From: Anaerolineales bacterium
GTDB lineage: Bacteria > Chloroflexota > Anaerolineae > 4572-78 > J111
DNA: 64,000 nucleotides
Direction: 5' to 3'
Assembly: GCA_015075185.1 (NCBI GenBank)
Contig: JABTUW010000007.1
Location: forward strand, 186,001 to 250,000
Shown here: in pieces, positions 54,665 through 63,488 of the stretch
Layout of the letters: every line of letters starts with the position of its first letter
Position numbering within the stretch: position 1 is the stretch's first letter
Notes under the pieces: model-generated
Database searches by the model: none
Seen by the model: the letters and a program-made list of their open reading frames with translations, nothing else
What the model was told of the DNA's origin: nothing
Program-made: the position numbers and the translations under genes

Positions 54665-55534
54665 CTAGCTGGTCTTCGCTCGCTCCGCCGCCTTGTTAAT
54701 GGCCCGGATGGTTAGTACCCGGACGACGTCACGCTTGTAGGCTTCTGAGCCGCGCAAATCGCTGGAGGGTTCACACTCCTGGGCAGCAGCGGCTCCGGCG
54801 GCTTTGAGGGTTTCCTCGGTGAGCGGCTGGCTGGTGAGGGCGGCTTCGGCATTGGCGGCGCGCATCGGGGTGGGAGAGACATTGGTCAAACCGATGCGGA
54901 CAGATTGGCAGGTGTTGCCGTCGAGTGTCAACTGCACGGCTACGGCAGCAACCGCATAATCACCCACTTTCCGTTCGAGCTTGAGATAAGCGCCGCCGCT
55001 GTGAGCCGGTGGAGCGGGAATGCGGATTTCCTGCAATATTTCGTTTTCGGCCAGGCTGCTGGCGAACAGGTCAACAAAAAATTCGTCAATGGGGATGACC
55101 CGCTCGCCCCCCGGCCCAACGGCGACAACGGAGGCGTTGTAGGCCAGCATGGTGGCGGGGTGGTCGTTAGCCGGGTCGGCGTGGGCCAGGTTGCCGCCGA
55201 CAGTGGCCATGTTGCGGACCAGCGGGTCGGCAATGACTTTGGCCGTATCGGCCAGGAGAGCATATTTTTGGTGGATGAGGGGATTGGCGTCGAGTTCGGC
55301 CTCGCGGGTCATCGCGCCGATGACCAGGTGGCCGTTCTCTTCTTTGACATAGCTCAGCCCGTTGATGCGATTGATGTCAATCAACACTTCCGGTTGGGCC
55401 AGACGAAAGCGCATGGCCGGGATGAGGCTCTGGCCCCCGGCCAAAATTTTGGCTCCGTACCCCTTTTCCGAAAGCAGCTTGACCGCCTCGGGCAGGGTGG
55501 CCGGAGCAAAGTATTCAAATTTTCCTGGAATCAT
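54665..55534 (-). CDS. coxM: CO dehydrogenase medium (FAD) subunit
   Basis: 289 residues, AAGGGGG before the ATG. FAD loops AGGQSLIPAMRFR (about residues 32-44) and TVGGNLAHADPANDHPA (about 111-127) are those of the CoxM/XdhB flavin domain. It passes electrons on to the respiratory chain. First gene of the coxM-coxS-coxL run; the gap upstream holds a 15-bp hairpin. Confidence 0.95.
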   Translation of the reverse strand: MIPGKFEYFAPATLPEAVKLLSEKGYGAKILAGGQSLIPAMRFRLAQPEVLIDINRINGLSYVKEENGHLVIGAMTREAELDANPLIHQKYALLADTAKVIADPLVRNMATVGGNLAHADPANDHPATMLAYNASVVAVGPGGERVIPIDEFFVDLFASSLAENEILQEIRIPAPPAHSGGAYLKLERKVGDYAVAAVAVQLTLDGNTCQSVRIGLTNVSPTPMRAANAEAALTSQPLTEETLKAAGAAAAQECEPSSDLRGSEAYKRDVVRVLTIRAINKAAERAKTS

Positions 55535-55838
55535 AAATCTACCCCCTTCATTGGATTTTAGATTTTGGACTGCCCGTCAGACGGGCGTGGATTTTAGGCT
55601 TGAATTAAATGAATAGCACCCCCTTGATAATAAAGGCAATTGAATTTAGACTTTTTTATTCGCTGAGGATTTAGCTTGAATCAGGCAGGTAAGGAGTGCA
55701 AAAGTGTACTTACTTTTGCACTCCTTTGCCTTACTATTGCAGCAACAGACTTGGGCTGGTCAGAAATAATACCCGCGATAAGAACCGCCGCCAAGTACCA
55801 ACAGGGCCGATTTGGTGGCCCATATGGGCCATCTTGAG
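55535..55838 (-). promoter_or_regulatory. Upstream region of the cox operon
   Basis: A 304-base gap between the response-regulator gene and coxM, both on the minus strand. It holds a 15-bp perfect hairpin at 55691-55726 and a small stem GCCCGT/ACGGGC at 55572-55586 in what would be the coxM leader. A weak promoter-like pair (TTGCCT, 18 bases, TATTCA, minus strand) can be read but is not convincing. Confidence 0.4.
55691..55726. promoter_or_regulatory. 15-bp perfect hairpin upstream of coxM
   Basis: AAGGAGTGCAAAAGT (55691-55705) and ACTTTTGCACTCCTT (55712-55726) pair without a mismatch around a six-base loop. It could be a terminator for the kinase-regulator pair, or an operator for the cox operon; the sequence cannot decide between these. 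Confidence 0.7.
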
Positions 55839-56480
55839 TCAAAGTAACCCTTGCTTGACCGCCTCGGCGGCGGCCTGGGCGCGAGTCTGCACGTTCATTT
55901 TGGCGAAGATTTTGCGAAGTTTGCGTTTGAGGGTCGTCTGGCTGAGGTACAGTTGCCCGGCGATAGCCGTATTGCTGGCCCCTTCGACCAGCAGGCGCAG
56001 GATTTGCTGCTCGTCCTGATCAAAAACCGGTTTACCTGGCGGCGGGGTAGGGGACGTGGTCGTGACCCAACGGACGACCTGCTCGGTGATTTGCGGGCTG
56101 AGAGCGCGTTCCCCCCGGCAGACCGAGTGAATAGCCTGGACCAGCATTTCATCCGAAACACTCTTAAGCACAAAGCCCTGCGCGCCCGCCCGCAGCGCGT
56201 TCAGCACGTACTCCTCGTCGTCAAACGAGGTCAACATCAAAACTCTGGCCTCCGGCTGAACCTGCCGGATCTGGCGCAGCACCTCCAGGCCCGACTCGCC
56301 GGGCAGGCGAATGTCAAGCAGGGTCACGTCCGGGGCCAACCGCTTGACCTGCTTCAGGGCCGCCGCGCCATCCGCCGCCTCTCCCACAATGTCAAATTCG
56401 GGATAGTTGGAGAGCAGGCTGCGGATACCCTGCCGGACGATTTGGTGGTCGTCTACGACGAGGATACTAATTTGGGTCAT
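55839..56480 (-). CDS. NarL/FixJ-family response regulator
   Basis: 213 residues. The receiver domain has VVDDHQ (Asp10, Asp11), the phosphorylated Asp56 in LLDIRLPG, Thr84/Ser85 and Lys106. A LuxR-type DNA-binding helix-turn-helix (VFDQDEQQILRLLVEGASNT, then LYLSQTTLKRKLRKI) follows. Its start overlaps the kinase stop by four bases, so the pair is co-translated. It lies directly upstream of coxM and may control it. Confidence 0.92.
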   Translation of the reverse strand: MTQISILVVDDHQIVRQGIRSLLSNYPEFDIVGEAADGAAALKQVKRLAPDVTLLDIRLPGESGLEVLRQIRQVQPEARVLMLTSFDDEEYVLNALRAGAQGFVLKSVSDEMLVQAIHSVCRGERALSPQITEQVVRWVTTTSPTPPPGKPVFDQDEQQILRLLVEGASNTAIAGQLYLSQTTLKRKLRKIFAKMNVQTRAQAAAEAVKQGLL

Positions 56481-57754
56481 TTTGGTACGCTCAACTCCAC
56501 GCGTGTCCCCTGCCCAGGTTCAGTCCAAAGGGATAGCTTTCCCCCCAAACTCTCGGCCCGCTCCTGCATGCTGAGCAGGCCAAAGCTGCCCTGGGGATTC
56601 TGCCGCGCTGCGGCCAGATCAAAACCCCGGCCATCGTCGCTGATCGAGAGGCAGAGACTATCGGGGGAGAAGGTAATAGAAATGTTGGCCTGGCTGGCCT
56701 GGGCGTGGGCACTGATGTTTTGCAGCGCTTCCTGCATGAGCCGGTAAATACTGATTTCCATTTGGGCGGACAGCCGGACCGGTTCGCCCCGAACCTGGAC
56801 CAAGCAGGGAATGTCTGAATAGTGCTGAAACTGCTCGGCGTAGCGGCGGATGGCCGGGACCAGCCCCAGGGCGTCGAGGGTCGGCGGGCGCAGGTCGCGG
56901 ATAATACGCTTGCTTTCCGCCTCTATCTGGCGGAGGATGGTTTGCACCTTTTGCAGCGAATCCTCGGCTTTGGCTAAGTGGCCGCTCGCCAGCCGTTCGC
57001 GGGCCGATTTTAGCTCCAGCATGGCCCCGATGAGCAATTGATTGCTGCCATCGTGCAGGTCCTGGGCAATGCGCTGCCGCTCCCGCTCCTGCACGTCAAC
57101 GGTTTCGGTCAGGAGTTGCTGTAACTGGTTAGCTTTTTGGGCCAAAGCTCCTTTGGCTTCTTCCAGCTCTTGCGTCCGGCTGGCAACCTTGCGTTCCAGG
57201 GCCTCGTTAGCGGCGGTCAGTTGTTCGTAGAGCTGGGCATTGCGGATGACAATCGCTACCTGGGCGGCATAGGTCAGCAAGAGCTGCTCATGGTCAAGGT
57301 CGTAGGGTTCCGGCCGGTTGGCCAGCCCGATCATGCCAATGGGTGCATCGTGGATGCGCAGCGGAACGCCCAGAAAAGTGCCGACCGGCGGATGGCCGCG
57401 CGGTTGGCCGACCCGTTGGGGATCAAGCATGGCGTTGGCGGAACGCACTGGACGATTTTCCAGGACGACCCGGGCAAAGATGTTGGGCCGCAGCGGGATC
57501 AGATGGTTATGCTGGTAAAAATGCTCGGTCGGGTGGAAGCCTTGAATGGCCACCACGTCTAAAGCTTTGCCGTCGGGGGTGTTGAGGCCGACAAAGCCAA
57601 ACTGCGAGCCGGTCAGCTCCAGACAGTGCCGCAACGCGGTATTCAAAACCGAGTCCAGGCTGCGCAAGGCCGACAATTCCACCGCCAGGTGGTAGAGAGC
57701 CTGAAGGCGCTCGTCTTGCTGAAGATTGGGTTGGGAAAGGGTATAAGTGAGCAT
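56477..57754 (-). CDS. GAF-domain sensor histidine kinase (NarX/DesK type)
   Basis: 425 residues, no membrane segment, so a soluble sensor. A GAF domain (about 20-175) leads into a coiled coil (about 180-225) and an HisKA_3 dimerisation helix with the phosphorylated His234 in QRIAQDLHDGSNQLL. The ATPase domain follows with an N-box (LMQEALQNISAHAQA) and ISDDGRGFD. The GAF domain would sense a small molecule or redox state inside the cell. It partners the response regulator that follows. Confidence 0.92.
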   Translation of the reverse strand: MLTYTLSQPNLQQDERLQALYHLAVELSALRSLDSVLNTALRHCLELTGSQFGFVGLNTPDGKALDVVAIQGFHPTEHFYQHNHLIPLRPNIFARVVLENRPVRSANAMLDPQRVGQPRGHPPVGTFLGVPLRIHDAPIGMIGLANRPEPYDLDHEQLLLTYAAQVAIVIRNAQLYEQLTAANEALERKVASRTQELEEAKGALAQKANQLQQLLTETVDVQERERQRIAQDLHDGSNQLLIGAMLELKSARERLASGHLAKAEDSLQKVQTILRQIEAESKRIIRDLRPPTLDALGLVPAIRRYAEQFQHYSDIPCLVQVRGEPVRLSAQMEISIYRLMQEALQNISAHAQASQANISITFSPDSLCLSISDDGRGFDLAAARQNPQGSFGLLSMQERAESLGGKLSLWTEPGQGTRVELSVPK

Positions 57755-57759
57755 GTTCT

Positions 57760-58668
57760 TTATTCGCTTTCAAATTTGGCGTAATGTTCCGCTTTGCCCT
57801 GAATATCCAGGCTCAGCCGGTACAACGAGCCGCCCAATTCGACCTTATCAGGGTGGTAACCGGATGGCGCATATGGATTGGGCCAGGCCGGCCACGACTC
57901 GGCGGCGGAGGTGATATACAGATCGGCCAAATCCGGCCCGCCAAAAGCCACACTGGTGACCTGCGCTACCGGTAGCTCAATCCGCCGCTCGACTCTCCCC
58001 TCGGGATCGTAGCGCACAACCTGACTGCCATACCACTGAGCGCTCCAAACGTAGCCTTCGGCATCAACCGTCAAGCCGTCGGGCAGACCCTCGCTCAAAG
58101 GGACCTGGATAAAGACACGTCTGTGGCTCAAATCGCCAGTTTTCGGGCTAACGTCATAGGCGTAGATGCGCCGGGCCGTCGAGTCGGCGTAGTAGAGCGT
58201 TCGGTTGTCAGGGCTAAGGCCCAGGCCATTGCTGAGTTCGATACCTTCATCCATCACATAGATTGAGCCGTCAGAATCAATCCGATATAATTTGCCAGGC
58301 CGCTCCATCTCTTTTTCGTTCCAATAATAGGTTCCGGCGTAGAGTCGTCCCTGGGGGTCAGCCAGGATATCGTTGAAAATGAGTGTTTCTCCGTCGTGTT
58401 CGGCGGCAATGGTTTGGTAGTTATCCTGCGCCAGCCAGAGATGCAGGCCGGTCATTCCGGCAAAGACCAGATTGCCGTCGTAATTCAGGGCAATCCCGGC
58501 TGCATTCAGATTGCGGCTAATCACGCTTTTGGCGCTCGTCGCCGGCACATACTGAAAAACCAGCGAACTATTAAGGTCGTTCCAGATAAGGCGATCCTGC
58601 GCGGCATCCCAAATCGGCCCTTCACCGCAGCGGTTATTGTCCTGAGCAATGATTTCCAGAGACGGCAT
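57760..58668 (-). CDS. SMP-30/gluconolactonase-family protein
   Basis: 302 residues. The six-bladed propeller motifs are present: GEGPIWDAAQDRLIWND (metal Glu), FAGMTGLHLW, FNDILADPQGRLYAGTYYW (metal Asn and Asp), SNGLGLSPDNRTLYYADS (Asn, Asp) and GLPDGLTVDAEGYVW. Members hydrolyse lactones with a divalent metal. It lies five bases from the kinase gene and six from coxE, so it is part of the same run; why a lactonase sits in a cox cluster is unclear. Confidence 0.88.
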   Translation of the reverse strand: MPSLEIIAQDNNRCGEGPIWDAAQDRLIWNDLNSSLVFQYVPATSAKSVISRNLNAAGIALNYDGNLVFAGMTGLHLWLAQDNYQTIAAEHDGETLIFNDILADPQGRLYAGTYYWNEKEMERPGKLYRIDSDGSIYVMDEGIELSNGLGLSPDNRTLYYADSTARRIYAYDVSPKTGDLSHRRVFIQVPLSEGLPDGLTVDAEGYVWSAQWYGSQVVRYDPEGRVERRIELPVAQVTSVAFGGPDLADLYITSAAESWPAWPNPYAPSGYHPDKVELGGSLYRLSLDIQGKAEHYAKFESE

Positions 58669-58673
58669 AGGTT

Positions 58674-59852
58674 CTAATCCAATCGGGCCAGATGTTCTCC
58701 CAGCGCCTCCAGACTCTGCAAGTTATGAATCGGTAGAAAATCGTCAATAAAGGGCAGGGCGGCGGCCATGCCCTCCACCATCGGCTGGTAGCCCGACTGC
58801 CCCAGCAGCGGGTTGAGCCAGATCAGCCGGTAGCAGCGGTGCTGCAAGTAACGCATCTCCTGGCGCAGGGCAGACACGTCACCCCGTTCCCAGCCATCGC
58901 TGATGATCAGCACGATCGCGCCCCGGCGCAGCACCCGCTTGCTCCACTCCCGGTTAAAGGCGGCCAGACTGTCGCCGATGCGCGTCCCGCCGGACCAATC
59001 GAATACGCTTTCAGCCACTTCGTTGAGCGCCCGGTCAATGTTTTTGGTCCGCAGTTGCGGGGTAATGCGGGTCAGGCGCGTGCCGAAGACAAAACATTCC
59101 ACCTGGCCCAGGCCCCGGCTGACGCTGTAAGCAAATTGCAGCAGCAGGCGGCTGTATCGCTCCATCGAGCCGCTGATGTCGGCCAGGATGACGACCGGCC
59201 GGACTTTGAATTTGCGGCTTTTCCAGGTGAGCTTGAGCGGCACGCCGCCGTGCTTGACGGTGCTGCGCATCACCCGGCGCAGATTCAGCATCGGCCCCTG
59301 CGGGTCGGGGACGTGCCGCCGCGTTTGCCGCAGGCTGACCCGCCAGCGCATGGCCTGGATAAGCCGCTTGATCGTCGCCAATTCGATAGGAGTGAGGCGG
59401 GAAAACTCTTTGCTTTGCAAAATTTCACTGGCGCTGAAGCTGCCGGCTTTGTCGGCCAGGTCAACTTCGGGCGCCTCTTTTTGGGCGCGCTCGGCCATGA
59501 GCGTGGCGATATTCAGGCGCTGCCGCTTGGGCGGGTCGTGGCGCGGCGCGAGCGGCGTTTTTTGCGGCCCCAATTCTTCCGGTCGCGGGGAACGCCAGAA
59601 CAGGTTAAAAATCTTATCGAACAGGGCCAGGTCTTCTTTGCGGTTGATCAAGATACAGCGGGCGGCGTGATAGACCTGCGCCCGCTGGCCGAGGTCCACC
59701 AGCTCGAGAGCTTGAGTCAGGTCGAGGGTCTGGTTGAAGGAGATAGAGATACCGGCCTGGCGGAGCGTGTCGGTGAAGTGGAGAAGGTTGGAGAGGAAAT
59801 AATAGTGAACGGTGGATTGTGAATTGTGAATTGTGAATTCTTGATCTTGCAT
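58674..59852 (-). CDS. coxE: CoxE-like VWA-domain protein
   Basis: About 392 residues from ATG at 59852; the frame continues upstream but that part lies inside a mobile element (59879 onward). CoxE proteins work with a CoxD-type ATPase in inserting metals into the CO dehydrogenase. The VWA domain with the MIDAS motif is ILADISGSMERYS (about residue 225), with Thr in WSGGTRIG and Asp in IVLIISDGWERGDV. The first 30 codons (QEFTIHNSQSTVHYYF) are encoded by a repeat-like tract and may not be native. Confidence 0.85.
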   Translation of the reverse strand: MQDQEFTIHNSQSTVHYYFLSNLLHFTDTLRQAGISISFNQTLDLTQALELVDLGQRAQVYHAARCILINRKEDLALFDKIFNLFWRSPRPEELGPQKTPLAPRHDPPKRQRLNIATLMAERAQKEAPEVDLADKAGSFSASEILQSKEFSRLTPIELATIKRLIQAMRWRVSLRQTRRHVPDPQGPMLNLRRVMRSTVKHGGVPLKLTWKSRKFKVRPVVILADISGSMERYSRLLLQFAYSVSRGLGQVECFVFGTRLTRITPQLRTKNIDRALNEVAESVFDWSGGTRIGDSLAAFNREWSKRVLRRGAIVLIISDGWERGDVSALRQEMRYLQHRCYRLIWLNPLLGQSGYQPMVEGMAAALPFIDDFLPIHNLQSLEALGEHLARLD

Positions 59853-59878
59853 GAACAGAACCCGAAAGCAGTGAGCTG

Positions 59879-60107
59879 TCAATGTCATTAAGTTAAGGTG
59901 TAGCATAGGGCCTCGTGCCCGCCCACAAGGGGCTACACTAACTTAATGACAGGACTTACGCGGTGGGCCTACCCATGTCATTTCGACCGGAGCGGAGCGG
60001 AGGGAGAAATCCCTATAGCCTCGTCGGGCAAGAGTAGTTTAGAGGGATTTCTCGCTCCTTCGTCGCTCGAAATGACATGACCGCGTAAGTCCTGTTAATG
60101 ACATTGA
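59879..60107. mobile_element. MITE-like element, copy C, with a second element inserted
   Basis: Begins with the exact family end TCAATGTCATTAAGTTAAG (59879-59897), and the opposite end is ...TTAATGACATTGA (60095-60107). The direct repeat GTGAGCTG abuts both ends (59871-59878 and 60108-60115). A hairpin GTGTAGC/GCTACAC lies inside the left part. An unrelated element (59950-60094) splits the right terminal repeat. Without it the host element would be about 77 bp. Confidence 0.88.
59950..60094. mobile_element. Second palindromic element nested in copy C (145 bp)
   Basis: Ends CAGGACTTACGCGGT (59950-59964) and the matching right end (60080-60094). A duplication TTAATGA flanks it (59943-59949 and 60095-60101). 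Inner arms ATGTCATTTCGA/TCGAAATGACAT and AGAAATCCCT/AGGGATTTCT make the whole element one long hairpin. No gene. Confidence 0.85.
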
Positions 60108-60118
60108 GTGAGCTGTCC

Positions 60119-60607
60119 TTACTCTATCGCCAAGGGTGGCCCGAGCAGTTCCATGCCGTGGGCTCGCCATAATTCCGGGTCCTGCGGCGGCATCGCGTTG
60201 GCCTTCGTCACTTCCCGAAAGAAGGCTTCCATTTTACCTGCGGGCATAAATACGATCAGAATCCTGCCGCGACCCTGGCCGACATGCGCCCAGACATGGG
60301 GCACCTGGCGCGGCGCAAGCAATGAATCGCCCGGATTTAGTCTGATCCTTTCTTGGCCTACCTCAATAATGAAATTCCCTTCAACAGCGTAGAACCACTC
60401 GTCCTGGTCATAATGCAGATGTCGGGCCGGGCCGCCTTTCGCTCGAAATGTATTTTCGAGAATCAAGAGACCATTGCTGTCCTGCGGGCACAGCTTGAAG
60501 TCAATGACGCTAATGCCAAGGCCCCGGTGCTCACCGAAGCGATCTTCGCCTGCGATAACCCTGAGTGCAGGCGGAAAATTAGCCGGGGTTGGCAAAGCCT
60601 CGTTCAT
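60119..60607 (-). CDS. Cupin-domain protein
   Basis: 162 residues. Cupin motif 1 is GGPARHLHYDQDEWFYAVEG (about residues 58-77, with His-x-His and Glu) and motif 2 is LNPGDSLLAPRQVPHVW with its His. The single metal-binding barrel would hold a transition metal; the substrate is unknown. It lies between coxE and coxD on the same strand, separated from coxE by the nested elements. Confidence 0.78.
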   Translation of the reverse strand: MNEALPTPANFPPALRVIAGEDRFGEHRGLGISVIDFKLCPQDSNGLLILENTFRAKGGPARHLHYDQDEWFYAVEGNFIIEVGQERIRLNPGDSLLAPRQVPHVWAHVGQGRGRILIVFMPAGKMEAFFREVTKANAMPPQDPELWRAHGMELLGPPLAIE

Positions 60608-60652
60608 AAAAGCCTCCTGTGTTCAATTGATTATAGATTTGGTTGATTATTT

Positions 60653-61537
<885 letters not shown>

Positions 61538-61940
61538 GGTATTTTTGGACAAATTGCTAACCTGTCTTGTTATCCTGGCCCATTGGAGATACGCAATGGG
61601 TTAGAGTGGAATAAGGGAGTGGAGCAGGTTTAGAGAAGAAAGTCCCCGCTTGGGTTTAGGCCGGTTACATACCGGCTCGAATGGAATTATATCGCCCTGG
61701 TTCATCCTGTCAAACTTTATCTGACCCCTCCCCTCCCCCTAAATTGACATCAATCCTGGAAAACAATATAATGGCCCCACTTTCGGCTCAAATCAACGTG
61801 AGGGAGGTGGTCAAAGGAATTTGACGACGTGACGTTGAGGCAGACCTTCCCCAAAGGTCAGATTTCCCCAGGGAAGAGACAGAGTCCCCGTAATCTAAAT
61901 TAATCCAGTTTCAACTATTGCGCTGCAAAGGAGGAGAGTA
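61538..61940 (+). promoter_or_regulatory. Gene-free divergent region upstream of the PotD-like gene
   Basis: 403 bases. In 61600-61700 there is a stem GCCGGT/ACCGGC (near 61670). The promoter is at 61744-61772. The leader after it shows the stems GTCAAA/TTTGAC around GGAA (near 61813), GACCTT/AAGGTC (near 61840) and TTCCCC/GGGAA (near 61868). No named riboswitch class is recognised. Confidence 0.5.
61744..61772 (+). promoter_or_regulatory. Consensus sigma-70-type promoter
   Basis: TTGACA (61744-61749), exactly 17 bases, TATAAT (61767-61772): a perfect match to the vegetative consensus. Transcription would start near 61779, giving a leader of about 160 bases before the ATG at 61941. Confidence 0.85.
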
Positions 61941-63347
61941 ATGAAGTTAACACGTTTTATCCCCATGGTTGTTTGTATATTAATAGCAGTTACACCCGTT
62001 TTGGCTGCCTGTGGCGCGGCCCCGACGCCCGACGTTGCCAAAATTGAGGCCGAGGCTCAAGCCAAGATTGCTGAGGCTCAGGCGCAGGCTGAGGCGGCCA
62101 AAGCCGAGGCCGAAAAAGCCGGCTCTGAAGCGGTAGCCGCCGCCGAGGCCACTGCCGCGGCGCTACAGGCTGAGGTTGAAAAAGCTAAAGCTGAAGCAGA
62201 AGCAGCGATGGCTGCCCAGGGTCAAGCAGCCGCGGCGGGCGGGATGATGACAGAGGTGGGTGAAGGTGAAGGGACGGTTTCAATTGTTGCCTGGGCTGGC
62301 TACATTGAGCGCGGCGAAACCGACCCGGCCTATGATTGGGTGACGAGTTTTGAAGAAGATACCGGCTGCAAGGTCGAGGTCAAGGTAGCCGCAACTTCCG
62401 ACGAAATGGTGGCCCTGATGAACGAAGGCGGGTTCGACCTGGTGACGGCTTCCGGCGACGCCAGCCTGCGCTTGGTGTATGGGGGACGGGTGCAGGAGAT
62501 CAATACCGATCTTGTCCCCAGTTGGAATACGGTGGACGAGCGCCTGCAAAATGCGCCCTGGCACACAGTGGACAAAAATGGCGACGGCACCCCCGAACAC
62601 TACGGCGTACCCTACCAGTGGGGCGCGAACGTGCTAATGTATAACACTGAGGTGTTCGAAGAGCCGCCCACAAGCTGGGAAGTAGTGTTCAAAGAAACGA
62701 CTCTTGCCGACGGCAAGTCGAACCAGGGCCGGGTACAGGCCTATGATGGGCCAATCTACGTGGCCGATGCGGCCCTCTACCTGATGTCGGCTAACCCCGA
62801 ACTGGGCATTAAAGACCCCTACGATCTTAACGCCGATCAATTCAAGGCGGCGCTTGATTTGCTGCGCGAGCAGCGTAAGATTGTGGGTCGCTACTGGCAC
62901 GATGCTTTTATCCAAATGGACGACTTCACCAACGAGGGTGTGGTTGCCTCCAGTTCCTGGCCCTTCCAGGTTAACCTGCTAAAAGCCGGCGGCGCGTCGG
63001 TTGACAGTGTCATCCCCCAAGAAGGCGCGACCGGCTGGGCCGATACGACCATGATGTCTGTGGACGCGCCCCATCCCAACTGCGCCTACAAATGGCTGGA
63101 ACACTCCCTCAACCCCAAATTGCAGGGCGACCTGGCGGCCTGGTTTGGTTCAGTCCCCGCAGCGCCGGCGGCGTGTGAAGGGAATGAACTGCTGGGAGCG
63201 GAAGGCTGCACCACCAACGGCTTTGAAAATTTTGAGAAAATCCACTTCTGGCGCACGCCCATCGCCGATTGCAGCGACGGCAGCGGCGGCTGTGTGCCCT
63301 ACCACGAGTGGGTGACGAATTATATTGCCGTGATCGGCAATCGCTAA
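61941..63347 (+). CDS. PotD-like ABC solute-binding lipoprotein with Ala/Glu stalk
   Basis: 468 residues, AAAGGAGGAG before the ATG. The lipobox is LAAC. The mature protein opens with an alanine/glutamate-rich, heptad-like stalk (about residues 30-95: EAEAQAKIAEAQAQAEAAKA repeated in style), which would form a coiled coil between the membrane and the binding domain. The binding domain (about 110-468) resembles the spermidine/putrescine-type family (VSIVAWAGYIERGE, VEVKVAATSDEMVALM, YGVPYQWGANVLMYN). No permease or ATPase follows within the window. Confidence 0.85.
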   Translation: MKLTRFIPMVVCILIAVTPVLAACGAAPTPDVAKIEAEAQAKIAEAQAQAEAAKAEAEKAGSEAVAAAEATAAALQAEVEKAKAEAEAAMAAQGQAAAAGGMMTEVGEGEGTVSIVAWAGYIERGETDPAYDWVTSFEEDTGCKVEVKVAATSDEMVALMNEGGFDLVTASGDASLRLVYGGRVQEINTDLVPSWNTVDERLQNAPWHTVDKNGDGTPEHYGVPYQWGANVLMYNTEVFEEPPTSWEVVFKETTLADGKSNQGRVQAYDGPIYVADAALYLMSANPELGIKDPYDLNADQFKAALDLLREQRKIVGRYWHDAFIQMDDFTNEGVVASSSWPFQVNLLKAGGASVDSVIPQEGATGWADTTMMSVDAPHPNCAYKWLEHSLNPKLQGDLAAWFGSVPAAPAACEGNELLGAEGCTTNGFENFEKIHFWRTPIADCSDGSGGCVPYHEWVTNYIAVIGNR

Positions 63348-63355
63348 CGATGAAA

Positions 63356-63419
63356 CCTCAAAGGTTGGTAGAACTTTGAGGTGAAAAATTGGAGGGGCGT
63401 AGCATTAGGCTACGCCCTC
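63356..63419 (+). terminator. Two hairpins after the PotD-like gene
   Basis: CCTCAAAG/CTTTGAGG (63356-63381) is followed by GAGGGGCGTAGC with GCTACGCCCTC (63392-63419) and a short T-rich stretch. Probable terminator. Confidence 0.65.
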
Positions 63420-63450
63420 TCATTCTCAAAATGTAGGATAAACTTGAGGT

Positions 63451-63476
63451 GTAGGACAAACTTAAGTTTGTCCTAC
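63451..63476. repeat. 26-bp perfect palindrome
   Basis: GTAGGACAAACTT is followed directly by its complement in reverse (63451-63476). A partial copy of the left half (GTAGGATAAACTTGAG) sits at 63433-63448. It lies 13 bases before the aldehyde dehydrogenase start. Could be a repeat-family unit, or a protein-binding site for that gene. Confidence 0.8.
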
Positions 63477-63488
63477 CTGGAGGGACAC

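Noticed and set aside
61640..61700. Sequence resembling an RNase P RNA box (GAAGAAAGTCC)
   Set aside because: The remaining RNase P elements and length are missing, and the gap is too short before the promoter at 61744.
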